From Terracoccus luteus (GTDB lineage: Bacteria; Actinomycetota; Actinomycetes; Actinomycetales; Dermatophilaceae), in NCBI RefSeq assembly GCF_003635045.1, contig NZ_RBXT01000001.1:2728001-2792000 (forward strand): 64,000 nucleotides of DNA. The letters run 5' to 3'. Within the stretch, counting starts at the first letter, position 1. Every line of letters begins with the position of its first letter. A program made the translations under genes and the position numbers. The notes below the pieces were generated by a model, which did no database searches, was not told the origin of the DNA, and worked only from the letters and a program-made list of their open reading frames with translations. This document shows positions 13,559 to 21,911 of the stretch, piece by piece.

Positions 13559-14149
13559 GTGGGCATCAGGTCGTGGTTCGGGCTGGGCAGGCCCGAGGTG
13601 CCCGAGCCTGCCCCCACGCCCGGCCCGCCCACGACCGAGCAGCTGCTGACGGCGCTCGACGGCATCGAGCAGCTCGCCCGCGACGGCAAGGTGCCCGGCG
13701 TCGTGCTCTCGCGGCTGCTGCGCGTCACCCGGGTCGTGCGCCAGTGCCTGCCGCGGCTGTCGAACCTCGGCCTCGGCAGCGCCCAGGGTTTCAGCGTCAT
13801 GGCGACGGTGACCGACTACCTGCCCGTCGCCATCGGCAACTACCTGCGGCTGCCCCGCGACTGGGCCAACACGCGGCCGATCGCAGCCGGCAAGAGCTCG
13901 GTCATGCTGCTCGTCGACCAGCTCGACCTGCTCGGCTCGACGATGGACAAGGTCTACGACGCCGTCAACCGGGCCGACGCCGAGGCGATCATCGTGCACG
14001 GCGCCTTCCTCGAGCAGAAGTTCGGCCACCCGGCCTCCGGTGGCTCGCTCGGTCTCGACGCCCCCGACCCGACACCGCCGTCGCGGTCCGTGGATCCGGA
14101 CGGCGCCCCCGTGCGTCCGTCCGTCGACCCCCTCGCCCCGCCGACCTGA
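13559..14149 (+). CDS. Conserved-looking hypothetical protein between telA and the AAA+ gene
   Basis: A 196-residue product that I do not recognise. It has no signal peptide or clear transmembrane segment. A short Pro-rich stretch (residues 12-25) precedes a helical core (LLTALDGIEQLARDGKVP, then VLSRLLRVTRVVRQCLPRL and NYLRLPRDWANTRPIAAGK), and the last ~35 residues are Pro/Asp-rich and probably disordered. The start is GTG at 13559 with GGACG upstream. It lies 96 bases after telA and 59 before the next gene, consistent with one operon. The position beside telA and a helical core containing LPRDWANTRP suggest a TelA partner; this is inference only. Confidence 0.7.
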   Translation: MGIRSWFGLGRPEVPEPAPTPGPPTTEQLLTALDGIEQLARDGKVPGVVLSRLLRVTRVVRQCLPRLSNLGLGSAQGFSVMATVTDYLPVAIGNYLRLPRDWANTRPIAAGKSSVMLLVDQLDLLGSTMDKVYDAVNRADAEAIIVHGAFLEQKFGHPASGGSLGLDAPDPTPPSRSVDPDGAPVRPSVDPLAPPT

Positions 14150-14208
14150 GAGCACCCGCCACCGACATGAGCCGTGACGACCAGCCGGGAGAGCAGCTGT
14201 GAGCAGAC

Positions 14209-14817
14209 ATGAGCACTGACGCCGACACCCACCTCGACGAGGCGCTGGGCGGGCTGGCCGACGTCGCCGGCGAGGCCGGCCTCGACCCGGCCGTCGCCCG
14301 CGACGAGGGCCTGCGCGTCGCGGCCGCACTCGCCGAGTCGGTGCCCGGAGCCGCCGTGTCGTGGGCCGCCGTCGCGAGGCCGGGCACGACCGACCTCGGC
14401 GCCGCCAACGAGGCCTTCTTCGACGCGGCCTCCCGCGGCCGTCGCTGGCGCGCCGCCCCGACCGACCTGCTCGCCACGCTCGTGGAGTCGGGGAGCCCCC
14501 GCGCCGCCGACTACGCGCAGGCCCTCACCGAGGTCGCCTCCGCCGCCGTCATGCTCGGCACCGCACCCATCTGGGTCATCGCCAACGCCTCGGCCACCTC
14601 GGCCGCCTACCTCGCCGCCGCCCGCCCCGCGACCGCGCCGCCCGCCGTCCCCGCCCTGCCGCCCCACGCCTTCCCGACCCCCACGCTCACCGGGGGGATG
14701 CCGGGGAGCCCGCTCGGCGGCATCCGCGCGGGTGCTGACGGGGCCGGGTCACCGGCCACCGGTGCGGCGGGCGCTCCCGCGGCCACGCAGACGGCCGAGC
14801 CGGGCGCGACGGCCTAG
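14209..14817 (+). pseudogene. N-terminal part of an AAA+ protein gene, cut by an in-frame TAG
   Basis: The frame encodes 202 residues: a helical domain (about 1-145, with YAQALTEVASAAVMLGTAPIWVIA) and a Pro/Ala/Gly-rich linker, ending at TAG (14815-14817). The same frame then continues without another stop through 14818-14877 (PEAPAEPEKTVEELLAELDD) straight into the AAA+ domain. The linker composition is seamless on both sides of the stop, and TAG is one base away from GAG, giving ATAEPEAPAEPE. I therefore read 14209-15765 as one gene broken by a nonsense change or a sequencing error. A separate functional N-terminal protein cannot be excluded. Confidence 0.6.
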
Positions 14818-14877
14818 CCCGAGGCGCCGGCGGAGCCCGAGAAGACCGTCGAGGAGCTGCTGGCCGAGCTCGACGAC

Positions 14878-15765
14878 ATGATCGGTCTCGACGCCGTGAA
14901 GAAGGAGATCCACCGCCAGGTGGCCCTGCTCACGGTCGAGAAGCTGCGCACCGAGGCCGGCCTCAAGGCCCCGCGGATGAGCCGCCACCTCGTCTTCGTC
15001 GGCAACCCCGGCACCGGCAAGACGACCGTCGCCCGGCTCGTCGGCGGCATCTACAAGGCGCTCGGGCTGCTGCCGACCGGTCAGCTCGTCGAGGTCGACC
15101 GCAGCGAGCTCGTCGCCGGCTACGTCGGGCAGACCGCCATCAAGACGGCCGAGGTGTGCGCGAAGGCCGTCGGCGGGGTGCTCTTCATCGACGAGGCCTA
15201 CTCGCTGGCCGGCGACCAGTACGCCCAGGAGGCGGTCAACACCCTCGTCAAGGAGATGGAGGACCACCGGCACGACCTCGTCGTCATCGTGGCCGGCTAC
15301 CCCGACCCGATGGCGCGGTTCATCGCCCAGAACCCGGGGCTCGCGAGCCGCTTCACGACGACGATCGAGTTCGACGACTACGACGACGACGAGCTGATGG
15401 CCATCCTCACCTCGATCGCGTCGGGCTCCGACTACGAGCTGTCGGACGAGGCGGAGCAGCGCGTGCGGGCCATGCTGCAGGCGACCCCGCGCGGCCCCGC
15501 CTTCGGCAACGGCCGCTTCTCGCGCAACCTCTTCGAGGCGGCCGTCGGGCGCCACGCCTGGCGGCTGCGCGACGAGAAGGCGCCGACGGTCGAGCAGCTG
15601 CGTCGCCTCGAGGCCGGCGACCTCGTCGAGATCCCCGAGACCGAGCCGACGGCGCCCGTCCCGGGGTCGGCTCCGGACACGCTCAGGGACGACCCTGATG
15701 GGGTCGGCGCCGACGATGAGGCACGCTCGGACGAGCACCCCCACGACGACGAGGGCTCCGCATGA
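14878..15765 (+). CDS. CbxX/CfxQ-type AAA+ ATPase (C-terminal part of split gene)
   Basis: The 295-residue product has a complete AAA+ module: Walker A GNPGTGKTTVARLVG, the pore-loop-like VDRSELVAGYVGQTA, Walker B GGVLFIDEAYSLAG, sensor-1 VIVAGYPDPM and the arginine-finger region NPGLASRFTTTI. This is the CbxX/CfxQ (Rubisco-activase-like) family, whose non-photosynthetic members are general remodelling ATPases. The ATG at 14878 has no ribosome site and lies mid-way through the usual TVEELLAELDDMIGLDAVK entry into the domain, so independent initiation is doubtful; see the preceding fragment. Its stop overlaps the glnX start (ATGA). The acidic tail (DDEARSDEHPHDDEG) is probably disordered. Confidence 0.8.
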   Translation: MIGLDAVKKEIHRQVALLTVEKLRTEAGLKAPRMSRHLVFVGNPGTGKTTVARLVGGIYKALGLLPTGQLVEVDRSELVAGYVGQTAIKTAEVCAKAVGGVLFIDEAYSLAGDQYAQEAVNTLVKEMEDHRHDLVVIVAGYPDPMARFIAQNPGLASRFTTTIEFDDYDDDELMAILTSIASGSDYELSDEAEQRVRAMLQATPRGPAFGNGRFSRNLFEAAVGRHAWRLRDEKAPTVEQLRRLEAGDLVEIPETEPTAPVPGSAPDTLRDDPDGVGADDEARSDEHPHDDEGSA

Positions 15766-17123
15766 GTGCACCGACGACCAACATCCCCGTGTCCGTCCCG
15801 GCCGGACAGCGTTCCCCCGCGCCCTCCGGAGGGCGTGGGGGGCCCGGCACCGGCCCGGCCACCATCGCGGGCAGCCTGTCCGGCATCCCCGACGCCCGGT
15901 CGGTCGTGACGCGCCTGCTGCACGGCACCCCGGGGCGCATGCGGGTGCTCGGCCTCGTCGCCGTCGTCGCGGCCCTCGTCGTCGGCGCGGTCAGCGTCAG
16001 CGCGCTGCTCGGCGCCCAGGCGGCCGTCGACCGGGCCGCCACGAACACCGCCCAGGTGGTGCGGGCGCAGACGATGCACGTCGAGCTGCTGCGCGCCGAC
16101 GCCCTCGCGACCAACGCCTTCCTCGTCGGCGGCCTCGAGTCGCCGCAGTCGAGGGCCCAGTACGAGGCGGCCATGAGCGCCGTCGCCCGAGGGATCAGCG
16201 AGGCCGCCGCGGCCCAGCCCGCCGACGCCGAGGCCCTCGGCGCACTGTCGGCGCAGGTGCAGCAGTACGCGGCCCTCGTCGAGCAGGCCCGCACGAACAA
16301 CCGCCAGCTGCTGCCCGTCGGGGCGCAGTACCTCAGGCAGGCGAGCGCCGGCCTGCGCGCCGAGGCGATCCCCACCGTCGAGGCGGTCGTCACGGCCAAC
16401 GAGAAGCGGTCGCGCGACGAGTTCTCGCACTCGTCCTCGGTCGTGCTCCTCGTGCTGGGCGCCCTCGCGCTCGCCGTGCTCGTCTACGTGGCGGTCTGGC
16501 TGGCCCGCCGCACCCACCGCTACCTCAACCGCTCGCTCACCGGGGCGGTGGCGCTGCTGCTCGTCGGCCTCGTCGCCGCCGCGGTCACGGTCGGCAACAT
16601 CAGCCGCGACGCCCAGGCGGTCGACCGGGGCAGCTACACCCAGGTCAAGGCCCTCGCCGACGTGCGCACCGCCGCCTACGACGCCCGGGCCCAGGAGGGC
16701 CTCGGCCTCGTCGCCCGCGGGCAGAGCGGTGACAGCGAGAAGGCGTTCACGGCCGACGTGCGGGAGGTCAGCGACGCCATCAACGACGTGACGCCCAGGC
16801 AGACGCGTCAGTCCCTGGGTGAGCAGTGGTCGGCGTACACGACCAAGCACGGTGAGATCCGCGCGGCCGACGACTCCGGCGACTGGGAGCAGGCCGTCGG
16901 GCTCGCCACGTCGACGGGCTCGGGCTCCGCGACGGCCACCTTCACCACTTTCGACACGACGGCCAGCAACCTGCGTGAGGACGCCTCCCGCGAGGTGGCC
17001 GCCTCGCTCGACGGCATCGGTGGGAGGGCGCCGTGGATCGCCCTCGCCCTCGGTGCCGCCGCCCTCGCGGCCGCCTGGCTCGTGCTTCGAGGGTTCGCCC
17101 AGCGACTGCAGGAGTACCGATGA
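15762..17123 (+). CDS. glnX: GlnX-like transmembrane sensor
   Basis: The 453-residue membrane protein has four predicted transmembrane helices (about 62-84, 227-248, 260-279, 424-444). They enclose two Ala/Gln-rich helical extracytoplasmic domains (about 85-226 and 280-423), each resembling a four-helix-bundle sensor. Gene order glnX-glnH-pknG matches mycobacteria, where GlnX relays the state of the amino-acid-binding lipoprotein GlnH to the kinase PknG. I base the name on that order and the topology, since the sequence itself is poorly conserved. It overlaps the AAA+ gene upstream and glnH downstream by four bases each, so translation is coupled. Confidence 0.8.
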   Translation: MSAPTTNIPVSVPAGQRSPAPSGGRGGPGTGPATIAGSLSGIPDARSVVTRLLHGTPGRMRVLGLVAVVAALVVGAVSVSALLGAQAAVDRAATNTAQVVRAQTMHVELLRADALATNAFLVGGLESPQSRAQYEAAMSAVARGISEAAAAQPADAEALGALSAQVQQYAALVEQARTNNRQLLPVGAQYLRQASAGLRAEAIPTVEAVVTANEKRSRDEFSHSSSVVLLVLGALALAVLVYVAVWLARRTHRYLNRSLTGAVALLLVGLVAAAVTVGNISRDAQAVDRGSYTQVKALADVRTAAYDARAQEGLGLVARGQSGDSEKAFTADVREVSDAINDVTPRQTRQSLGEQWSAYTTKHGEIRAADDSGDWEQAVGLATSTGSGSATATFTTFDTTASNLREDASREVAASLDGIGGRAPWIALALGAAALAAAWLVLRGFAQRLQEYR

Positions 17124-18124
17124 CACGACGACCGCGCGCCGTCCGCCGGGCCCGGGCCGGCCTCGTCACCGCCGGGGCGGCCCTGACCACCGCCGCCCTC
17201 GCCGCCTGCTCGTCAGGGGGCTACACCCCCACCGCGGTGCCGACCCCGCGGCCCACGGCGACCCAGGCGCAGGGCAACAGCCCGGCCGCGAGCTGCAGCA
17301 CCGCCACCCAGTCGTACGACCCGCTGCCGAGCCTCCCCGCCGCCGACTCGATCCGCGACGCCGGCCTGCGCAAGATCCTCGACGCCGGACGCATCCGGGT
17401 CGGGGTCTCGGCCGACACCTACCTTTTCGGGTCCACCAACCCGAAGACCGGCGCCATCGAGGGGTTCGACATCGACCTCGCGCGCTACGTCGCGGAGCGC
17501 CTCTTCGGTGACCCCGGCAAGGTGCAGCTCGTCGTCATCTCCGCGGCCGATCGGCTGCCGCTGCTGCAGTCCGGCCGCATCGACATGGTGGCCCGCAACT
17601 TCTCGATGACGTGCGACCGGTGGGACGACATCGCCTTCTCGGCGGAGTACTACCGCTCGGGTCAGACCCTGCTCGTCTCGAGCGACCTCAAGGACGCCGA
17701 GAACGCCACCTTCGCGACGGTGAAGGGGCTGCGGGTCTGCGCCCCGACGGGCACCTCGTCGCTCGCGCTGCTGCGCCAGCAGGCCGAGCGGTACGACCTC
17801 AAGCCGGTCGACGCCCCCAACCACACCGGCTGCCTCGTGCGCTTCCAGCAGGGCGAGGCCGACGCGATCACCGGCGACGACACCGTGCTGGCCGGGCTCG
17901 CGGCCCAGGACCCGTACACCGTCGTGAGCAAGGCCAAGCTGGTGACGACCGAGCCGTACGGCCTGGGCGTCAACAAGGACGACGTCTATCTCGCCCGCTA
18001 CCTCAACCGCGCCATCGCGGAGTACGAGTCGAGCGGGCGGTGGAAGAAGAGCTACGACACGTGGCTGGCCGACACGCTCGGCCAGGCCCCGGCTCCGCCC
18101 ACCCCCCGGTACGGGCGCTCATGA
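17120..18124 (+). CDS. glnH: GlnH-like amino-acid-binding lipoprotein
   Basis: The 334-residue product is a periplasmic-binding-protein type lipoprotein: a basic head, a hydrophobic stretch, and a lipobox TTAALAAC with the lipidated Cys near residue 28. A Thr/Pro/Gln-rich spacer precedes the SBP_bac_3 domain (about 75-310; RIRVGVSADTYLFG, IEGFDIDLARYVAERLFG, GRIDMVARNFSMT, ADAITGDDTVLAGL). In mycobacteria GlnH binds aspartate/glutamate/asparagine-type ligands and signals through GlnX to PknG rather than serving an importer. No permease genes are nearby, which fits a sensing role. ATGA overlaps link it to glnX and to the next gene. Confidence 0.88.
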   Translation: MTRRPRAVRRARAGLVTAGAALTTAALAACSSGGYTPTAVPTPRPTATQAQGNSPAASCSTATQSYDPLPSLPAADSIRDAGLRKILDAGRIRVGVSADTYLFGSTNPKTGAIEGFDIDLARYVAERLFGDPGKVQLVVISAADRLPLLQSGRIDMVARNFSMTCDRWDDIAFSAEYYRSGQTLLVSSDLKDAENATFATVKGLRVCAPTGTSSLALLRQQAERYDLKPVDAPNHTGCLVRFQQGEADAITGDDTVLAGLAAQDPYTVVSKAKLVTTEPYGLGVNKDDVYLARYLNRAIAEYESSGRWKKSYDTWLADTLGQAPAPPTPRYGRS

Positions 18125-19347
18125 CGCCGTTCCCGCAGACCTCCGACGGCGCCGGTCCGGGCGCGACGAGTGGCGCCGCCGGACTCACGGCCCCCGCGGC
18201 GCCCGGCTCACTCGGCGTCCCGGTGCAGGCCGGTGCCGCGCAGACCTACCTCAACGCCCTGCGTCAGTGGGTGACCCAGCGACGGGCCGACCTCGCCGAG
18301 GTGGATGCCGTCGTGCTGACCCTCCCGCCGGCCGACCAGGCGGCGATCACGACCGACCTCACCGTGGCCCTGTCGTTCTGGAAGGCGGTCGACGACCGGC
18401 TCGTGCTGCTCGAGACCACCTTCGACGGAGGGCGGGTCGGGCCGAAAGAGGCGGAGCGCCTGTCGACGCTCATCCACGGCCGCCTCGACTCGAACAGCTC
18501 GGGCAACCTGTCCCTGCCCTCGAGCGGGTCTCTGGCCGTCAGCCTGCCCGAGGCCTGCCGCCTGCTCGACTCGCTCACCCGCACCCTGCAGGCACGGGCG
18601 TCACTCGCCCCGGGGGCAGCCGAGTCGTCGCAGCGGATCACACTGACCCGCAACGGGATCGAGCGGGTGCGCGACCAGCTTCCCCTCGTGCCAGCAGGAT
18701 CGGAGCGCGACGCGGCCGCCCAGCAGCTCGCGCGGCTCGACCGCCGGCTCACGGACCTCGTCGACCGGGCCCGCCGCGGCGCCGAGGTCGGCGGCATCAT
18801 CGCCCCGCTCGAGATCGAGGTGGCGACCCTCGAGCGCGACCTCATCGTCGCCTCGGCCGAGCGCGCCAACGCCGCCCGCGACCGCACCCAGACGCTGCGA
18901 CGCGTCGACGAGCTCGACGCCCGGGCGGCCGCCATCCGCGCCCTCGAGAAGGCGTGCCTCGACGCCGTGACCCCGGCGCCGCACCTCGCCGTGCCCAACG
19001 TGCACGCCCTCGGACCGGTCCCCCGGGGCCGGGCCGACCTCGACGCCTTCCGCACCCGTCTCGACCGGGTGTCACGGGCGCTCGACCTCGCCCACGAGAC
19101 GTACGCCGCCGCCCTCGCCGAGCGCGACGAGGTGGCCGGCCTCGCCGGCGCCCTCACCGCCATGGCCGGCGCGACGTCGGTGCCCGAGGAGGGCCGCGAC
19201 GACCTCACCGAGCTGCGCGCGCGCATCAGCGCCGCGACGTCCGAGCGACCGCTGCCCGTGCACCGCACCCGGGCCCTGCTCGCCGCCCACCAGACGTACG
19301 TCGACGCCATCACCCGAGGCGCGAGCACCTCACGAGGGGGCCGCTGA
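18121..19347 (+). CDS. Coiled-coil hypothetical protein between glnH and pknG
   Basis: The 408-residue product is unrecognised. It has no signal peptide or membrane span. After a Gly/Ala/Pro-rich head (1-40) it is almost wholly helical, with long charged heptad-like stretches (for example RNGIERVRDQLPLVP, then AAQQLARLDRRLTDLVDRARRG and IEVATLERDLIVASAERANA). This suggests a rod-like cytoplasmic scaffold. It overlaps glnH and pknG by four and one bases, so it is translated with the kinase and is a strong candidate partner or substrate of it. Mycobacteria lack a gene in this position between glnH and pknG. Confidence 0.75.
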   Translation: MTPFPQTSDGAGPGATSGAAGLTAPAAPGSLGVPVQAGAAQTYLNALRQWVTQRRADLAEVDAVVLTLPPADQAAITTDLTVALSFWKAVDDRLVLLETTFDGGRVGPKEAERLSTLIHGRLDSNSSGNLSLPSSGSLAVSLPEACRLLDSLTRTLQARASLAPGAAESSQRITLTRNGIERVRDQLPLVPAGSERDAAAQQLARLDRRLTDLVDRARRGAEVGGIIAPLEIEVATLERDLIVASAERANAARDRTQTLRRVDELDARAAAIRALEKACLDAVTPAPHLAVPNVHALGPVPRGRADLDAFRTRLDRVSRALDLAHETYAAALAERDEVAGLAGALTAMAGATSVPEEGRDDLTELRARISAATSERPLPVHRTRALLAAHQTYVDAITRGASTSRGGR

Positions 19348-21911
19348 TGACCAGCCCGACCAGCACCACGACCGGCACCGGGGCCCGGTGCACCCAGCCC
19401 GGCTGCACCGGCACCATCAGCGACGGCTACTGCGACGTCTGCGGCATGGCCGCCGGCTCGGCGCCCGCCCCTACCGCTTCCCCCGCCGCTGCGAGCGCGG
19501 GCACGCAGGCCGGCCCACCGGCATCCGGCACCACCGGCTCGTCGGCCGCGTCCCTGCCGACCGTGCCCCCTGTCGGACCCCCTGTCGGTCCACCTGTCAC
19601 ACCCCCGCCCGGGGTCCCGGCGCCCGTCGTCTTCGACCCCAACGCGATCCCCGAGGGCGGACGCTGCCGTCAGCCCGGCTGCACGGGCACCATCGAGGCG
19701 GGCTACTGCAACGTCTGCGGCACCCCGGCCGACCAGCGGGCGGGCGTCCCCGTCACCGCGGGGTCGGGCGACGGCCCCGACAGCACCGCGACGGCCGCGG
19801 TGGCCGGCGTGGCGGGGGTCGGCCCCGAGCTGTCGACCCGGTCGGCCGCGTCGAGCAACCTCGCCTCGGCTGCCCTCGGGTCCAAGCGCGCCCGCGAGTC
19901 GGGCAGCATCGCCACCCGGCGAACCGGCGGGTCGCAGCGGCTGCGCTCGGCGCGCCTCGGCGGCGGCATCACGACCGTGCGGCCGGCCCCCCAGATCGAC
20001 GCCGAGCGGGCCCTGCTCACCAACCCCTCGGTGCCCGAGGGCAAGCGGTTCTGCCCCAAGTGCGGCGAGCCCGTGGGTCGTGGCCGCGACGGCAAGCCGG
20101 GGCGCACGAGCGGCTTCTGCGCCAACTGCCGCCAGCCGTTCTCGTTCGAGCCCAAGCTCAGGCAGGGTGACCTCGTCGCCGGGCAGTACGAGGTGGCCGG
20201 CTGTCTCGCCCACGGCGGTCTGGGCTGGATCTACCTCGCCCGCGACAAGAACGTGTCCGACCGCTGGGTGGTGCTCAAGGGCCTGCTCAACTCGGCCGAC
20301 CCCGACGCCCTCGCCGCGGCCATCGCCGAGCAGCGCTTCCTCGCCCAGGTCAGCCACCCGAGCATCGTCGAGATCTACAACTTCGTCACCCACGACGACG
20401 CCGGCTACATCGTCATGGAGTACGTCGGCGGCACGTCGCTCAAGTCGATCCTCAAGCAGCGCATGCAGACGACAGGCCGCTACGACCCGCTGCCCGTCGA
20501 CCAGGCGCTCGCCTACCTGCTCGAGATCCTGCCGTCGTTCCAGTACCTGCACGACCTCGGGCTCGTCTACTGCGACTTCAAGCCCGACAACATCATCCAG
20601 GTCGGTGACGAGGTCAAGCTCATCGACCTCGGCGGCGTGCGGCGGGCCGACGACGACGACTCCGCCATCTTCGGCACGGTCGGCTACCAGGCGCCCGAGG
20701 TGGCCGAGCTGGGCGTCTCGGTCGCCTCCGACATCTACACGATCGGGCGCACGCTCGTCGTGCTGACGATGGAGTTCCGCGGCTACCAGTCGACGTACCT
20801 GAACACGATCCCGGCGCAGGACTCCAGCCCGGTGTTCCAGCGCTACGACTCCTTCTACCGGCTCGTGGCCAAGGCCTGCGCCCCCAACCGCGACGACCGC
20901 TTCGTCTCCGCCGACGAGCTGCGGTCGCAGATGGTCGGCGTGCTGCGCGAGGTCGTCGCCATCGACCGCGGCTCGGGCGCAGCCACCTCGACGGTGAGCT
21001 CGCTGCTCTTCGAGTCACCGACGACCGGCACCGAGCCCGACGACTGGCGCACCCTGCCCAACCTGCGCCGCGACCCGCACGACCCGCAGACCGGCTGGCT
21101 CCAGACCGTCGCCGGCACCCCCGGCGAGCGCCTCGCCACCCTCGACCGGGCCCCGGCCAAGTCGACCGAGGTGCTGCTCGAGATGGCCCGCACCGCCCTC
21201 GAGGCGGGCAAGCGCGACGTCACCGACAAGACGACGACGGCCCTGCTCGCCGCCGACCCGTGGGAGTGGCGGGCGGTCTGGATCCAGGGCCTCGCGGCCC
21301 TCGAGCGTGGTGACGCCCGTGGCGCGCAGGCGGCCTTCAACGCCGTCTACGGCCAGGTGCCGGGCGAGCTGGCCCCCAAGCTCGCCCTCGCCCACTCGTG
21401 CGAGAAGGCCGGCGACGACACCGTCGCCGAGAACCTCTACACCGCCTGCGCCCGCACCGACGCGACGTACGTGCCGATGGCGGCCTTCGGCCTCGCCCGG
21501 GTCAGGGGCACGCGCGGCGACATCGACGGCGCCGTCTCGGCCTACCGCCTCGTGCCGCCGCAGTCGAGCGCGTACCGCACCGCCCGGGCCGGGCTCGCCG
21601 AGCTGCTGACGACCGCCAACCGCGGCCTGCCCGACCTCGCCGAGGCGCTGCGCACCCTCGACGACACCTCGCTCACCGCCCGCCGCAAGGCCGAGCTGAC
21701 GGCGCAGATCTACCGCGAGGCGCTCGCGGGCGTCGAGACGAGCGGCAACAAGGCCGACGTCCGCATCGGCGAGCACGCGGGCACCCCGACCAACCTGCGC
21801 CTCGGGCTCGAGTCGGCCCTGCGCGAGCTGGCCCGGCGCACCCCCGACCTCGGCGAGCGCGTCGCCCTCGTCGACGAGGCCAACACCGTCCGACCCTGGA
21901 GCATCTGGTGA
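19347..21911 (+). CDS. pknG: Serine/threonine protein kinase PknG with two extra zinc ribbons
   Basis: The 854-residue product matches PknG throughout. A rubredoxin-like domain (about 232-262, FCPKCGEPVGR then FCANC) precedes the kinase (about 275-530: VAGCLAHGGLGWIYLARDKN, catalytic YCDFKPDNII, LIDLGGVRR in place of DFG). TPR-like helices follow, ending DEANTVRPWSIW. PknG controls 2-oxoglutarate/glutamate metabolism by phosphorylating FHA proteins (GarA/OdhI). Two extra Cys4 ribbons at the N-terminus (RCTQPGCTGTISDGYCDVCG and RCRQPGCTGTIEAGYCNVCG) flank a long disordered segment and are not in mycobacterial PknG. The start overlaps the previous stop (TGATG). Confidence 0.96.
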   Translation: MTSPTSTTTGTGARCTQPGCTGTISDGYCDVCGMAAGSAPAPTASPAAASAGTQAGPPASGTTGSSAASLPTVPPVGPPVGPPVTPPPGVPAPVVFDPNAIPEGGRCRQPGCTGTIEAGYCNVCGTPADQRAGVPVTAGSGDGPDSTATAAVAGVAGVGPELSTRSAASSNLASAALGSKRARESGSIATRRTGGSQRLRSARLGGGITTVRPAPQIDAERALLTNPSVPEGKRFCPKCGEPVGRGRDGKPGRTSGFCANCRQPFSFEPKLRQGDLVAGQYEVAGCLAHGGLGWIYLARDKNVSDRWVVLKGLLNSADPDALAAAIAEQRFLAQVSHPSIVEIYNFVTHDDAGYIVMEYVGGTSLKSILKQRMQTTGRYDPLPVDQALAYLLEILPSFQYLHDLGLVYCDFKPDNIIQVGDEVKLIDLGGVRRADDDDSAIFGTVGYQAPEVAELGVSVASDIYTIGRTLVVLTMEFRGYQSTYLNTIPAQDSSPVFQRYDSFYRLVAKACAPNRDDRFVSADELRSQMVGVLREVVAIDRGSGAATSTVSSLLFESPTTGTEPDDWRTLPNLRRDPHDPQTGWLQTVAGTPGERLATLDRAPAKSTEVLLEMARTALEAGKRDVTDKTTTALLAADPWEWRAVWIQGLAALERGDARGAQAAFNAVYGQVPGELAPKLALAHSCEKAGDDTVAENLYTACARTDATYVPMAAFGLARVRGTRGDIDGAVSAYRLVPPQSSAYRTARAGLAELLTTANRGLPDLAEALRTLDDTSLTARRKAELTAQIYREALAGVETSGNKADVRIGEHAGTPTNLRLGLESALRELARRTPDLGERVALVDEANTVRPWSIW

